Assembly: GCA_002356455.1 (NCBI GenBank)
Contig: AP017968.1
Location: 2,356,001-2,420,000, forward strand
Origin: Fusobacterium varium
GTDB taxonomy: Bacteria; Fusobacteriota; Fusobacteriia; Fusobacteriales; Fusobacteriaceae
Direction: 5' to 3'
Length of the DNA stretch: 64,000 bases
Shown: positions 55,033-63,951 of the stretch, piece after piece
How the letters are laid out: each line of letters opens with the position of its first letter
How positions within the stretch are numbered: the first letter of the stretch is position 1
Notes under the pieces: model-generated
Told to the model about the DNA's origin: nothing
Database searches by the model: none
What the model saw: only the letters and a program-made list of their open reading frames with translations
Position numbers and translations under genes: made by a program

Positions 55033-56196
55033 TTACTGATATTCTTGAATATAAACTTTCTTTTTAAGAAATACTTTTTTTATTTTTTCTATTTTCTCAG
55101 CATTATTTATTTTTATCCTTTCCAGTTCAAGCATTTCTTCTAAAGAAAAATACCCAAATATCAATTGATTCAAATCTGATATATCTATTTCCATATCATT
55201 TTCTATTGCTATTTTCTTAGTAATACTGCCGTCTACAGCAATTTCATATATTCCATTATTTTCTTCTATTATTTTATCAACAACAGATATTTTCAGATTA
55301 ATGTCTTTTATATGAAGTCTTTTCAGCATATTTTCTGCATTGACTATTCTTCCCATCATAAATGGAAATTCATTTTTTTTCATGGATATCTGATTATAAA
55401 TATAAAAATTCATATTGCTATGAATAGGAGCTTTTATTGTTAATTCTGGATAATACTCTTTATAAGTTTTTATAAAAGCATACATTGATTCAATTACTTT
55501 TTTATCTAATCCAAAAACTTCTCTTATTTCAATATTTTCATCCCTTTTATAAAATGAAATATATCCAGCTGGTTCAGTTCCATTATAAAATATATAAACC
55601 TCTCCATTTTCATTTTTCATCTCTTTTACAAATCTTTTGTAATAACTTTCATCCCTTTTTACATATGCAAAGTTATCTTTCATTTTTTTATCATAAATTT
55701 TCAATAAATTTTTATCTATATTTTTTTCATCAAATACTTTTTTTATTTCATATATTTTATCTATTCTTTCAAAAGGAATATCTTTCATTGCTATATTATA
55801 TTTTTCAAGACTGCTCATATATCCAAAACCATATTTTTTATATATTTCAGTATTTATTGGACTAAGAAAAATAAAATCCAGCCCTTTTCTTTTTGCATTT
55901 CTTAAGCTGTATCTTATAAGCTCCCCCATATATCCTCTTCCTCTGTATTGAGGTGAAACAGCTACTGCCACTATATAAAAAGAAGAAACCTTTTCACCAT
56001 TTATTACCATCTCATATGGATTCTCATAAAGTGAAGCTCTTATATTTTTTTCATCATCTTCTAATAATAAAAAATTTTCCTTCTTATATAATTCATTAAA
56101 ATAAAAATCAACTTCGTTTTCACTGTCTGTAAAACACTCTTTCCATATATATTCAGCTTTTATTTTATCAGTATCATTTCCATATCTTATTTCCAT
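55033..56196 (-). CDS. Eis-like GNAT N-acetyltransferase
   Basis: 387 aa from the ATG at 56196 (AAGGAG box). The frame is open 162 bp further but the extra part is low-complexity and has no ribosome site. GNAT motif at ~85-110 (SSFYIVAVAVSPQYRGRGYMGELIRYSLRNAKRKGLDFIFLSP, acetyl-CoA loop Q-x-x-G-R-G). A second GNAT-like half and a C-terminal SCP2-like domain give the Eis family layout. Acetylates an amine substrate, unknown here. Confidence 0.85.
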   Translation of the reverse strand: MEIRYGNDTDKIKAEYIWKECFTDSENEVDFYFNELYKKENFLLLEDDEKNIRASLYENPYEMVINGEKVSSFYIVAVAVSPQYRGRGYMGELIRYSLRNAKRKGLDFIFLSPINTEIYKKYGFGYMSSLEKYNIAMKDIPFERIDKIYEIKKVFDEKNIDKNLLKIYDKKMKDNFAYVKRDESYYKRFVKEMKNENGEVYIFYNGTEPAGYISFYKRDENIEIREVFGLDKKVIESMYAFIKTYKEYYPELTIKAPIHSNMNFYIYNQISMKKNEFPFMMGRIVNAENMLKRLHIKDINLKISVVDKIIEENNGIYEIAVDGSITKKIAIENDMEIDISDLNQLIFGYFSLEEMLELERIKINNAEKIEKIKKVFLKKKVYIQEYQ

Positions 56197-56340
56197 ATTA
56201 TACTCCTTATGCTGCATGCTTTTACTTCTTATATTATAAATAATATACAGAAAAAAATCTATATAATATATTTTTAAAGATTGGAGAAATAATATTTTCT
56301 TTTCATAAAAGAGTATTACAATAAAATAACTAATTAAAAT

Positions 56341-56394
56341 AGAGAGTGATATTTCCAAATCTTGCTGGGATTTTCTTCTGGAAATATCTCTCTC
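56341..56394 (-). terminator. Terminator of the 4-hydroxybutyrate operon
   Basis: AGAGAGATATTTCCA paired with TGGAAATATC-A-CTCTCT, about 16 bp, downstream of the last operon gene. The minus-strand tail is T-rich but interrupted. Confidence 0.65.
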
Positions 56395-56397
56395 TTA

Positions 56398-56640
56398 TTA
56401 TTTTACTTTCCCCATTATCCATTTTAATATTTCATCTTCATCAAATTTACCTATATGTATCAGATACTCCTGAACATTTATTGTACTTTTATTTTCTAAA
56501 ATTTTTATACACCCTCTTTGACAACCATTCAGTATTATTATTACTTCTTTATCTAAATCTAATGTTAAAAATTTTAGTTTTTCATATAATTTTTCTCTAT
56601 GATATAATGGATTACATCCTCCGCAAAATCTAATTTCCAT
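56398..56640 (-). CDS. Small CGGC-type cysteine protein (80 aa)
   Basis: MEIRFCGGCNPLYHREKLYEKLK with C-x2-C near the N-terminus and CQRGC at ~40-44, in a short alpha/beta pattern reminiscent of thioredoxin-fold or Fe-S-binding small proteins. No signal peptide. Starts 11 bp after the permease stop with an AAGGAA box, so it is the last gene of the operon. Perhaps a redox or iron-sulfur partner of the oxygen-sensitive dehydratase. Family not certain. Confidence 0.6.
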   Translation of the reverse strand: MEIRFCGGCNPLYHREKLYEKLKFLTLDLDKEVIIILNGCQRGCIKILENKSTINVQEYLIHIGKFDEDEILKWIMGKVK

Positions 56641-56651
56641 GTTTAGATTCC

Positions 56652-58010
56652 TTATTCTTGTACTTCTGCTGCTTTGGCCTGTTTATTTTTTACATTTGCA
56701 AGAAGCAGATGAAGAATAATACCTATTCCCATTCCCCATGCTGCACCTTTTGTTGCAAGTACTGCTGCCATTACTCCAGCTATTCCCATATCTAGTTCAG
56801 ATTCACACATAGACATTGCAAGTCTTGTACAAATATATCCCTGTACCAGCATAGTAAGTGATAAAGCTACTGGAAGTATAGGCTGTACTAATGAAACCAC
56901 AGGTATTAACGCAACTGATACACAAGTCATTATTCTAAATGTTCCCACTCCGCTGTATATAGAATCCATTGCATCTCTTCCCTCTTTGTATCTTTGAGAA
57001 ACAGAAGCTGTAACTGCTGCCCATAATGGTCCACACATAGGTACATATGGAATCAATACTGCCTGAATTATATTTCTAAATCCGCTTATTAGATTAGAAC
57101 GATTAGAATTAAAATCTATTTTTTCATCTTTTCTCACTTCATCTGCTTCATTTATTAAAGCACTGCTTGTAACAAAATCTCCAAATGCAATTATATACAC
57201 CATTACTGCCATAGGTACAGCACTTATAAAAAATGCTGCATTTGGTATTCCAACTCCAAATATACTCACTTCTTTCAATATATTTCCAATTTCAGGTATT
57301 TTTATAACAGATCCTATCTCCAGTTTTGGAAATGGAAGTTCTTTTACCAATGGACTTATTATTATACTTAAAAAAATTGCTGGAAGCATTCCATATTTTC
57401 CAAAAACATCTGCTATTTTATTTCTTTTTCTCAGTTCTCTAAATTTTACTGAAAATAAAAGATAAAAAGAAAATAATCCTCCAAAAGCTATTGATATAGG
57501 ATAAAGATTAAATCTTCCTTTTGTGCTGAATTCTCCAACTACTGCTGCAAATCCTGCTCCTAATAATATTCCAGATTTGATGGATACTGGTATTATTCCC
57601 ATAAGTTTTCCAGCCAGTCCTGTTATACCCATTATTATAAATATACATGCAACTAATATTTGTAAAGCAATGAGTGCATGTATTCTATCTACACCTATAG
57701 TAAATCTTGATAGATAAACTATTGTCAAGGGAATAGAAGGAGTTATCCAGCCAGGTACTACTGGATCTCCTAGTAAAGCATGAAGATTATATAATATTCC
57801 ATTGATTATTACCATAGACCATGCCAGTTCAAATGAAATTCCTAGATTTTCAGTTAATATAGGAATAGCTCCCAGACATGTTGCACACATAAGTATTGCT
57901 TGCATTGCTTCTGACCATTCCCATTTATAATGTACGAAAGGCAGTCTTACCTTAAATATCCCCAATGGAATATATGGTTGTTCATGTCCATATTCTCTTT
58001 TGATTGCCAT
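56652..58010 (-). CDS. NCS2-like membrane permease (probable 4-hydroxybutyrate or related anion transporter)
   Basis: 452 aa with ~12 hydrophobic segments. The stretch GDPVVPGWITPSIPLTIVYLSRF and KSGILLGAGFAAVVGEF resemble the nucleobase:cation symporter-2 fold, though the usual purine-permease signatures are not obvious. N-terminal KREYGHEQPYIPLGIFKVRLPFVHYKWEWSEA is family-specific. Lies 11 bp after the CoA-transferase gene, so uptake of the operon substrate is the likely role. Not recognised as a characterised transporter. Confidence 0.65.
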   Translation of the reverse strand: MAIKREYGHEQPYIPLGIFKVRLPFVHYKWEWSEAMQAILMCATCLGAIPILTENLGISFELAWSMVIINGILYNLHALLGDPVVPGWITPSIPLTIVYLSRFTIGVDRIHALIALQILVACIFIIMGITGLAGKLMGIIPVSIKSGILLGAGFAAVVGEFSTKGRFNLYPISIAFGGLFSFYLLFSVKFRELRKRNKIADVFGKYGMLPAIFLSIIISPLVKELPFPKLEIGSVIKIPEIGNILKEVSIFGVGIPNAAFFISAVPMAVMVYIIAFGDFVTSSALINEADEVRKDEKIDFNSNRSNLISGFRNIIQAVLIPYVPMCGPLWAAVTASVSQRYKEGRDAMDSIYSGVGTFRIMTCVSVALIPVVSLVQPILPVALSLTMLVQGYICTRLAMSMCESELDMGIAGVMAAVLATKGAAWGMGIGIILHLLLANVKNKQAKAAEVQE

Positions 58011-58021
58011 ACTTTTCCCTC

Positions 58022-59323
58022 CTAAAGTGTCTTATATTTTTCTAATGCTTTCTGAGTCAATTCGTCTCTAAAATCAGGATGAGCTATTTTTATAAGTTCC
58101 CTTGCTCTTTCTTTTAAAGTTTTTCCTTTCAAATCGGCAATTCCATATTCTGTAATTATATATTGTACATCATTCCTTGAAGTTGTCACCACAGCTCCCT
58201 CATCTAAATAAGCTACTATTCTTGAAACTTTTCCTTTAGAAGCAGTTGAAGGCACTGCTATTATTGATTTTCCATTTAAAGCAAAAGCTGTCCCTCTTAC
58301 AAAATCAACCTGTCCGCCAGTCCCGCTGAATTGTTTTGTTCCAATAGTTTCGGCGTTTACTTGTCCCATTAAATCTACCTGTATAGCTGAATTAATAGAA
58401 ACTATATTTTCATTTTTTGATATAACTCTTGGATCATTTACATAATCTACTGGATATATTTCTACACTTGGATTATCATTTACATAGTCATATAACTTTC
58501 TAGTTCCCATAAGAAAACTTACTATTGATTTACCTTTATGAAGAGTCTTTTTACTATTATTGATAACTCCTGCCTCTACTAGTTCTACTACTCCATCAGA
58601 TATCATTTCTGAATGTATACCTAAATCTTTTTTATTTTTCAAAAATGTAAGTACTGCATCAGGTATAGCTCCTATCCCTAATTGTAAAGTATCTCCATCA
58701 TTTATCAGACTCGCACAGTACTCTCCTATTTTTCTTTCAACATTTCCTATTTTAGGTGGATTTAAAATAATTATAGGTTCATCTTTCTCTACTATTACAT
58801 CTATTTCTGATATATGTATAAAATTATCTCCTAATACTCTTGGCATAAATTTATTTACCTGAGCTATTACACACTTTGCATTTTCAGCAGCTGCTTTTGT
58901 ATAGTCACAAGTTATTCCTATGCTGCAATATCCATGTTCATCAGGTGGTGATACCTGTATTAAAGCTGTATCTACTGGAAGTGTTCCTCCTTTTTTAAAT
59001 AATTTAGGTATTTCAAAAAAGAATGATGTTGTATAATCCCCATTTCCTGCATTTACAACATCTCTAGTTCCTCCCCCTAAAAAAAGTCCATTGTGCCAGA
59101 AATGTCCTGCCATTTCCGGCTTCATATAATCACATTTCCCAAGAGCTACCATATGAACTATTTCAACATTTTTATATTCCTTATAATTATGCACCATTGC
59201 ATCCACTAAAGTTTGCGGTTCTCCTGCTGCATGACATATAACTACACGGCTGTCTGATTTTATTTTTTTTACAGCTTCTTCTGGAAAACACATTTTCTTT
59301 CTATATTCTTCTCTCCAATCCAT
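58022..59323 (-). CDS. 4-hydroxybutyrate CoA-transferase-type enzyme
   Basis: 433 aa, acetyl-CoA hydrolase/transferase family. PDEHGYCSIGITCDYTKAA, DTLQLGIGAIPDAVL, and the likely catalytic Glu in LGIHSEMISDGVVELVEAG, followed by GTGGQVDFVRG and ITEYGIADLKGKTLKERARELI, match AbfT/Cat2. It would move CoA from acetyl-CoA or butyryl-CoA to 4-hydroxybutyrate. Operon with the dehydratase supports this over acetate CoA-transfer. Confidence 0.87.
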   Translation of the reverse strand: MDWREEYRKKMCFPEEAVKKIKSDSRVVICHAAGEPQTLVDAMVHNYKEYKNVEIVHMVALGKCDYMKPEMAGHFWHNGLFLGGGTRDVVNAGNGDYTTSFFFEIPKLFKKGGTLPVDTALIQVSPPDEHGYCSIGITCDYTKAAAENAKCVIAQVNKFMPRVLGDNFIHISEIDVIVEKDEPIIILNPPKIGNVERKIGEYCASLINDGDTLQLGIGAIPDAVLTFLKNKKDLGIHSEMISDGVVELVEAGVINNSKKTLHKGKSIVSFLMGTRKLYDYVNDNPSVEIYPVDYVNDPRVISKNENIVSINSAIQVDLMGQVNAETIGTKQFSGTGGQVDFVRGTAFALNGKSIIAVPSTASKGKVSRIVAYLDEGAVVTTSRNDVQYIITEYGIADLKGKTLKERARELIKIAHPDFRDELTQKALEKYKTL

Positions 59324-59327
59324 AAAT

Positions 59328-59606
59328 CTATTTCCCCCTTAAATATGCCTTAACTATCTCTATGAATTCTTTTGAAGCTCCAGCATTTACATGTAATATT
59401 TCTATTTCTGGAAACTTTTCTCTTACACTGATTTTTATAAAATTTTCACTGGTATCAATTGAATGAGGGCAGGTACAGCACTGCCCCATCAATCTTAAAA
59501 CTAGTTTTTTATTTTTTCTATCATATTCTTCAATTGATATATCTCCATTATGTTTATACAGTTCTGGTCTTATCTCTTCATCTAAAAATTTTTCTATTTT
59601 ATCCAT
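59328..59606 (-). CDS. NifU C-terminal-domain (Nfu-type) Fe-S protein
   Basis: 92 aa. FLDEEIRPELYKHNGDISIEEYDRKNKKLVLRLMGQCCTCPHSIDTSENFIKISVREKFPEI is a stand-alone NifU C-terminal domain with the C-x2-C (CCTCP) cluster site. Nfu proteins carry [4Fe-4S] clusters to target enzymes. Its position between the dehydratase (3 bp) and transferase (4 bp) genes suggests dedicated cluster delivery to the [4Fe-4S] dehydratase. Confidence 0.87.
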   Translation of the reverse strand: MDKIEKFLDEEIRPELYKHNGDISIEEYDRKNKKLVLRLMGQCCTCPHSIDTSENFIKISVREKFPEIEILHVNAGASKEFIEIVKAYLRGK

Positions 59607-59609
59607 AAA

Positions 59610-61061
59610 TTAATCCTTAATGTCTAAAATATCTTTTACAAGCTGTTTTTTAACTTCAAGGTTAGACTGTCTGCTTATCATAATTCTTTGTGCCTGAGGT
59701 GACCCAGCTCCATGCATAGATTCTGTTCTATATCCTACTGCTGCTGTTCCAAGTGTAAGATTTTCTATGAGTCTAAGCACTTTCATTCTATCTATTGTAG
59801 GTACAGTTGCTACTCCTTTTAGATATTTGTCTATATATCCTCCTAATACAGGATCTCTGTAGTCTTTTTCAGAAGGCATAGTTACAAACAATCCTCCAGC
59901 AATGTCCTCTGCCAGTCTAGCTATTTCATATGGGAATCTAGTTACATTCTGCTTACAGATATTAGCAAGAAGCATATCTATCTCATATGATCCTGCCACT
60001 GTTGGATGTCCTTCACTAGAACATGCAATTCCAGCACAATATAAAGTTTCATTTAAATGTATCATCTCAATTATTTTGTCTTTTACATGAGAAGCTTTTT
60101 TTGTTCCATTATAATCTGAAATAAGAGCTGCTGCTCCAATAAGTACATCTCCTACTCCTACTTTACATCCTCCATAACTTTGTCTGTGGAATCCTGCAAA
60201 TCTTTCTACTAACATTCCAGAAAAATCATATTCTTCACACATAAATATACGTTCAGTTGGTACAAATACATCATCAAATATAACTAAAGCTTCATGTCCT
60301 CCAAATTTAGGATTTCCTCTGTCTAAAGTCCCTTCTTCAAGTTTTCTTGTATCACATGACTGTCTTCCATAGATAATTTTTACTCCTTCTGTATCAGTAG
60401 GTACAGAGAAAGCTACTGCATATTCTTTATCCTCTTCTGTCATAGATATAGTCGGCATTACAAGCACTTCATGAGAATTTACTATTCCTGTCTGATGTAC
60501 CTTTGCTCCTTTTACTACTATTCCATCTTCCCTTTTTTCAACTATATGAAGAAATAAATCAGGATCTTCCTGTTTTGATGGTGAAAGTCCTCTATCACCT
60601 TTAGGATCAGTCATAGCTCCATCTACTGTCAAATCTTCCCTTTGTACATACTCAAGAAATTTTTTAAATCTTGCATGATACTCAGTTCCATATTTTTGAT
60701 CTGTTTCATAAGTAGTACTGTACACAGCATTAAAAGCGTCCATCCCTACACAACGCTGAAAACAGGCAGCGGTTTTCTGTCCTAATAATCTTTGCATTTT
60801 TACTTTTTTTACAAGGTCGCTGGTACTTTGATGAATATGAGTAAATCTATTGATTTTTTCTCCTGTCATATGAGAATCAACTACCATGAGATCAGTATAT
60901 TTAGGGTCTTGTGCAAGTTCATAAGTCATTATTACTGAATTTAAAGATGGTCTGATAATAGGATTATCAACAGGATTTTTCACTCTTTCTCCAAAAAGAT
61001 AAACTTCTAAATTTAATTTTCTTAAACTTTCTAAATATTCCTGTGGTGTTTTTAAAGCCAT
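59610..61061 (-). CDS. abfD: 4-hydroxybutyryl-CoA dehydratase / vinylacetyl-CoA isomerase
   Basis: 483 aa from the ATG at 61061; a GTG nine bases earlier overlaps the ribosome box. HpaB/AbfD-type flavoprotein. The [4Fe-4S] ligands fit C-x3-C in AACFQRCVGMDAF (~100-104) and H-x6-C-K in HRQSYGGCK (~292-300), as in Clostridium aminobutyricum AbfD. FAD-binding blocks ADPKGDRGLSP-like (TDPKGDRGLSP) and RQSCDTRKLEEGTLDRGNPKFGGHEALVIFDDVFVP are present. It converts 4-hydroxybutyryl-CoA to crotonyl-CoA by a ketyl radical, feeding butyrate formation. First gene of the operon. Confidence 0.92.
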   Translation of the reverse strand: MALKTPQEYLESLRKLNLEVYLFGERVKNPVDNPIIRPSLNSVIMTYELAQDPKYTDLMVVDSHMTGEKINRFTHIHQSTSDLVKKVKMQRLLGQKTAACFQRCVGMDAFNAVYSTTYETDQKYGTEYHARFKKFLEYVQREDLTVDGAMTDPKGDRGLSPSKQEDPDLFLHIVEKREDGIVVKGAKVHQTGIVNSHEVLVMPTISMTEEDKEYAVAFSVPTDTEGVKIIYGRQSCDTRKLEEGTLDRGNPKFGGHEALVIFDDVFVPTERIFMCEEYDFSGMLVERFAGFHRQSYGGCKVGVGDVLIGAAALISDYNGTKKASHVKDKIIEMIHLNETLYCAGIACSSEGHPTVAGSYEIDMLLANICKQNVTRFPYEIARLAEDIAGGLFVTMPSEKDYRDPVLGGYIDKYLKGVATVPTIDRMKVLRLIENLTLGTAAVGYRTESMHGAGSPQAQRIMISRQSNLEVKKQLVKDILDIKD

Positions 61062-61111
61062 ACAAATCACTTCCCTTTAAATTTATTTTAATTCCTTGAT
61101 ATATGTAATAA

Positions 61112-61127
61112 AGCAATTTATCTGCCA
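61112..61127 (-). promoter_or_regulatory. Sigma-54 (-24/-12) promoter of the abfD operon
   Basis: Minus strand TGGCAGATAAATTGCT matches TGGCA-N8-TTGC[AT], with the GG at 61126-61125 and GC at 61114-61113, exact spacing. Transcription would start near 61101, 40 bp before the abfD ATG. Confidence 0.8.
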
Positions 61128-61202
61128 ATAAAATATGTTCTTCTTTATTTTTATAAACACTTTTCAAATCAGTACTTCAGATTTTTACATAAAGAATCAA
61201 AA

Positions 61203-61237
61203 AAAACTGTATTGCATTTTTTCAATACAGTTTTTAT
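61203..61237. terminator. Bidirectional terminator between abfD region and regulator gene
   Basis: AACTGTATTG with CAATACAGTT and T-runs on both strands; it ends the minus-strand regulator transcript and lies upstream of the abf promoter. Confidence 0.75.
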
Positions 61238-61243
61238 AAAATT

Positions 61244-61275
61244 TTGCATTTTTGCAACTAATTGCATTTTTGCAA
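61244..61275. promoter_or_regulatory. Two palindromic activator sites (putative UAS)
   Basis: TTGCATTTTTGCAA occurs twice, at 61244-61257 and 61262-61275, 18 bp apart, about 120-150 bp upstream of the -24 element. It is TTGCA-N4-TGCAA dyad symmetry, fitting a Fis-type helix-turn-helix dimer. A degenerate third copy (TTGCATTTTTTCAA) lies in the terminator stem at 61212-61225. Confidence 0.65.
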
Positions 61276-61301
61276 TATAGATGTGCTTTGATAATTTTTA
61301 A

Positions 61302-62807
61302 TTATTCCAAACCTGTAAGTTTTCTTGTAATTGTTGCTGGATCTACTTGTAATGCTTTTGCAACCTGTCTTTGAGAACCTTTTTCTTTAAGTATATTTCT
61401 GATTAGATTTTGTTGAAATTTAAGAGTAGCCTCTTTTAAACTCATTTTATGATACTGATAAAGTTCATCAGTCTTTTCAATTTTTTCATCTAAAATATCT
61501 AAAGTAGCTTTTTGAAAAATATATTTTGGAAGATAATCTGTAGTTATTTCATTTCCTTGAGATATAATTACCAATTGTTCAACAAGGTTTTTCATTTCCC
61601 TTATATTCCCAGGCCAATGATACCTATAAAAAACTTCCACTATTTCCTGGCTGAAAAATTTCTCAACACTGTATTTTTTATTAAATTCCTGTAGAAATCT
61701 TAGACATAATGGAATTATGTCATCTTTTCTTTCTTTCAAAGATGGTATATTTATGGATATTACATTCAATCTATAATATAAATCTTCTCTAAATTTACCT
61801 TCTTTTACCAGCTCCCTCAAATCCCTGTTTGTGGCAGCTATTATTCTTGCATTTGTCTGGATAACTCTTTCACCACCAATACGTCTCACTTCAAGACTTT
61901 CCAGTACTTTCAGCAGTTTTACCTGCAAATCTATATTCAATTCTGATATTTCATCTAAAAATAAAGTTGAATTATTTGCAAGCTCAAAAACTCCCATTTT
62001 TCCTTTTTTAGATGCTCCAGTAAAAGCCCCTGCCTCATATCCGAAAAATTCTGATTCAATAAGACTTTCTGGTATAGCTCCACAGTTTATCTCAATGAAT
62101 GTCTGTTCATTTCTATTGCTGTACTTATGTATTAACTTAGCTATATGAGTTTTTCCAGTTCCTGTTTCACCTGTGAGAAGTACAGAAGTATCCATCTTAG
62201 ATATTTTTAATATCATTTTTAATGTATTGAACATAGATTTATCCCTAAATGTTATATCATCTATATCCACAAGTTGTTCTTTCATATTTTCCAGTTCATC
62301 TTTATACTTTTGAGTCAAATTTTGATTTAAAAAAAGTTCTCTTCTCAATCTTTCTATATCTGATAAATCTCTCACATTAGTTACTATATATTTTCGTGTT
62401 CCATCTTCATCTAAAACTGGCACACTAGTAACCAATACTTCTTTACCAGATGATAATTTTTGATTGACAGTGGCTTCTTTTCCTGTTTCTATCACTACAA
62501 GGGAGCCTGAATTGTCATATACACCTGCAGCTACCAGATCTTTCATATTTTTTCCAATCAACTCTTCTATGTTCAGACCTGTTATTCTTCCATAAGATTT
62601 ATTTACTAAAAGAGTATTTGCTTCTCCATCAGTTACATAAATTCCATCATAAGATGAATCAATTATAGATTTCATCATTTTATTGATATATCTATTTTCT
62701 ATTATTTCATCTTTTAAAGATTTTGTTTCTTTTTTTTCTTTGAATAAAAATCCATACCCTTTTTTCCCCATTCCTTTCTCCTTAGTATATATGTATTTTC
62801 GTTCCAA
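61302..62807 (-). CDS. Sigma-54-dependent transcriptional activator with PAS domain
   Basis: 501 aa. A PAS sensor at ~50-165 (IIDSSYDGIYVTDGEANTLLVNKSYGRITGLNIEELIGKNM), then the AAA+ domain at ~195-430 with Walker A GETGTGKT, the sigma-54 contact loop GAFTGA, LFLDEISEL and RLNVISINIPSLKER, and a Fis-type helix-turn-helix at the end (GSQRQVAKALQVDPATITRKLTG). The start is uncertain: ATG at 62768 (MGKKGYG) has the stronger AAGGAATG-type context, 62807 is the longest. Expected to sense a metabolite or redox signal and fire the promoter at 61112. Confidence 0.9.
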   Translation of the reverse strand: MERKYIYTKEKGMGKKGYGFLFKEKKETKSLKDEIIENRYINKMMKSIIDSSYDGIYVTDGEANTLLVNKSYGRITGLNIEELIGKNMKDLVAAGVYDNSGSLVVIETGKEATVNQKLSSGKEVLVTSVPVLDEDGTRKYIVTNVRDLSDIERLRRELFLNQNLTQKYKDELENMKEQLVDIDDITFRDKSMFNTLKMILKISKMDTSVLLTGETGTGKTHIAKLIHKYSNRNEQTFIEINCGAIPESLIESEFFGYEAGAFTGASKKGKMGVFELANNSTLFLDEISELNIDLQVKLLKVLESLEVRRIGGERVIQTNARIIAATNRDLRELVKEGKFREDLYYRLNVISINIPSLKERKDDIIPLCLRFLQEFNKKYSVEKFFSQEIVEVFYRYHWPGNIREMKNLVEQLVIISQGNEITTDYLPKYIFQKATLDILDEKIEKTDELYQYHKMSLKEATLKFQQNLIRNILKEKGSQRQVAKALQVDPATITRKLTGLE

Positions 62808-63018
62808 CTCAATTTTATACTCTAATTTCTTTTATTGTCAATATTTTTAATTTATCTTCTCTGCCATGAAATTTTATATATTGCTTAAAATTTGATTTTA
62901 CACTAATTTATTATTCCTATATTTATTTTATTCTCTTTAATGTCTTTCTTTATTATAGTTTTTATAATATAATTGTTGTATTGATATTCAATTTAACAAG
63001 ATTTTTTAGGGAGGTAAA

Positions 63019-63414
63019 ATGTTTTCATACAAATATAAAATAGTACAGGAAGATATAAACTATGGAGGTCATGTTGGAAATGAAAGAGCTCTTCTTTTTT
63101 TTCAATTTTCAAGAATGGCATTTTTTGAATCTCTTGGATTTACAGAATTAGATTTAGGTGATGGAATTGGTGTTATTCAAAAAAATGGATATGTTGAATA
63201 TAATAAGGAACTATTTTTAAATGATGAAATAGAAATAAGAATAACTAAAATAGAAATAGAAAAAATTAATTTCACTTGCCATTATGAAATATTTAATAAT
63301 GCTGGTGAAAAAGTTATCAATGGATACACTATGCTTGTATGTTATGATTATACAGCTAAAAAAATAAAAAGAGTTCCTCAAGGTTTCAAAGATAAAGTTG
63401 AAGCTCTGGTTTAG
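63019..63414 (+). CDS. 4HBT-type acyl-CoA thioesterase
   Basis: 131 aa, hot-dog fold. VQEDINYGGHVGNERALLFFQFSRMAFFESLGF corresponds to the YbgC/FadM-type N-terminal helix with the catalytic Asp-like position and G-G-H-V-x-N-[ED]. Hydrolyses acyl-CoA; substrate chain length unknown. GGGAGG box. Overlaps no neighbour; the DUF523 gene follows after 20 bp. Confidence 0.83.
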   Translation: MFSYKYKIVQEDINYGGHVGNERALLFFQFSRMAFFESLGFTELDLGDGIGVIQKNGYVEYNKELFLNDEIEIRITKIEIEKINFTCHYEIFNNAGEKVINGYTMLVCYDYTAKKIKRVPQGFKDKVEALV

Positions 63415-63434
63415 TGATTTAGGAGGATTATATT

Positions 63435-63866
63435 ATGAAGATACTTGTCAGTGCCTGTCTGTTAGGTGTAGAATGCCGTTATAATGGTAAAGGGGAGCTG
63501 AAAAAAGATATAGAAATGCTGTTAAAGGAGCATGAACTTATACCAGTATGCCCAGAACAGCTTGGAGGCTTGGCTACTCCACGTGACCCTGCTGAGATAC
63601 AAGATAATAAAATTATCACAAAAACTGGAGTGGATGTCACAAAAGAGTATTTAAAAGGAGCTGAGGAAGTTCTTAAGTTAGCTAAACTATATAACTGCAG
63701 CACTGCCATTTTAAAAGAAAGAAGCCCTTCATGTGGCTATGGAAAAATTTATGATGGTACTTTTTCAAAGATACTCATAGATGGAAATGGAGCTGCTGCT
63801 GATTTGCTTATAAAAAATGGAATAAAAGTAACTGGTGAATCTGAAGTGAATAAAATATTTTTATAA
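63435..63866 (+). CDS. DUF523-family protein
   Basis: 143 aa. ILVSACLLGVECRYNGKGELKKDIEMLLKEHELIPVCPEQLGGLATPRDPAEI and AILKERSPSCGYGKIYDGTFSKILIDGNGAAADLLIKNGIKV are the DUF523 blocks, with four conserved Cys that may bind metal. Function unknown. AGGAGG box; co-transcribed with the thioesterase. Confidence 0.9.
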   Translation: MKILVSACLLGVECRYNGKGELKKDIEMLLKEHELIPVCPEQLGGLATPRDPAEIQDNKIITKTGVDVTKEYLKGAEEVLKLAKLYNCSTAILKERSPSCGYGKIYDGTFSKILIDGNGAAADLLIKNGIKVTGESEVNKIFL

Positions 63867-63868
63867 TT

Positions 63869-63920
63869 AAAAAGCTGCTTAAAAATAGATTAAATTTCTA
63901 CTTATGGCAGCTTTTTTATT
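63869..63920 (+). terminator. Terminator of the thioesterase/DUF523 unit
   Basis: AAAAAGCTGC with GGCAGCTTTTTT. Confidence 0.78.
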
Positions 63921-63951
63921 TATGAAATATTATTTAATTTTTTAAAAATTT

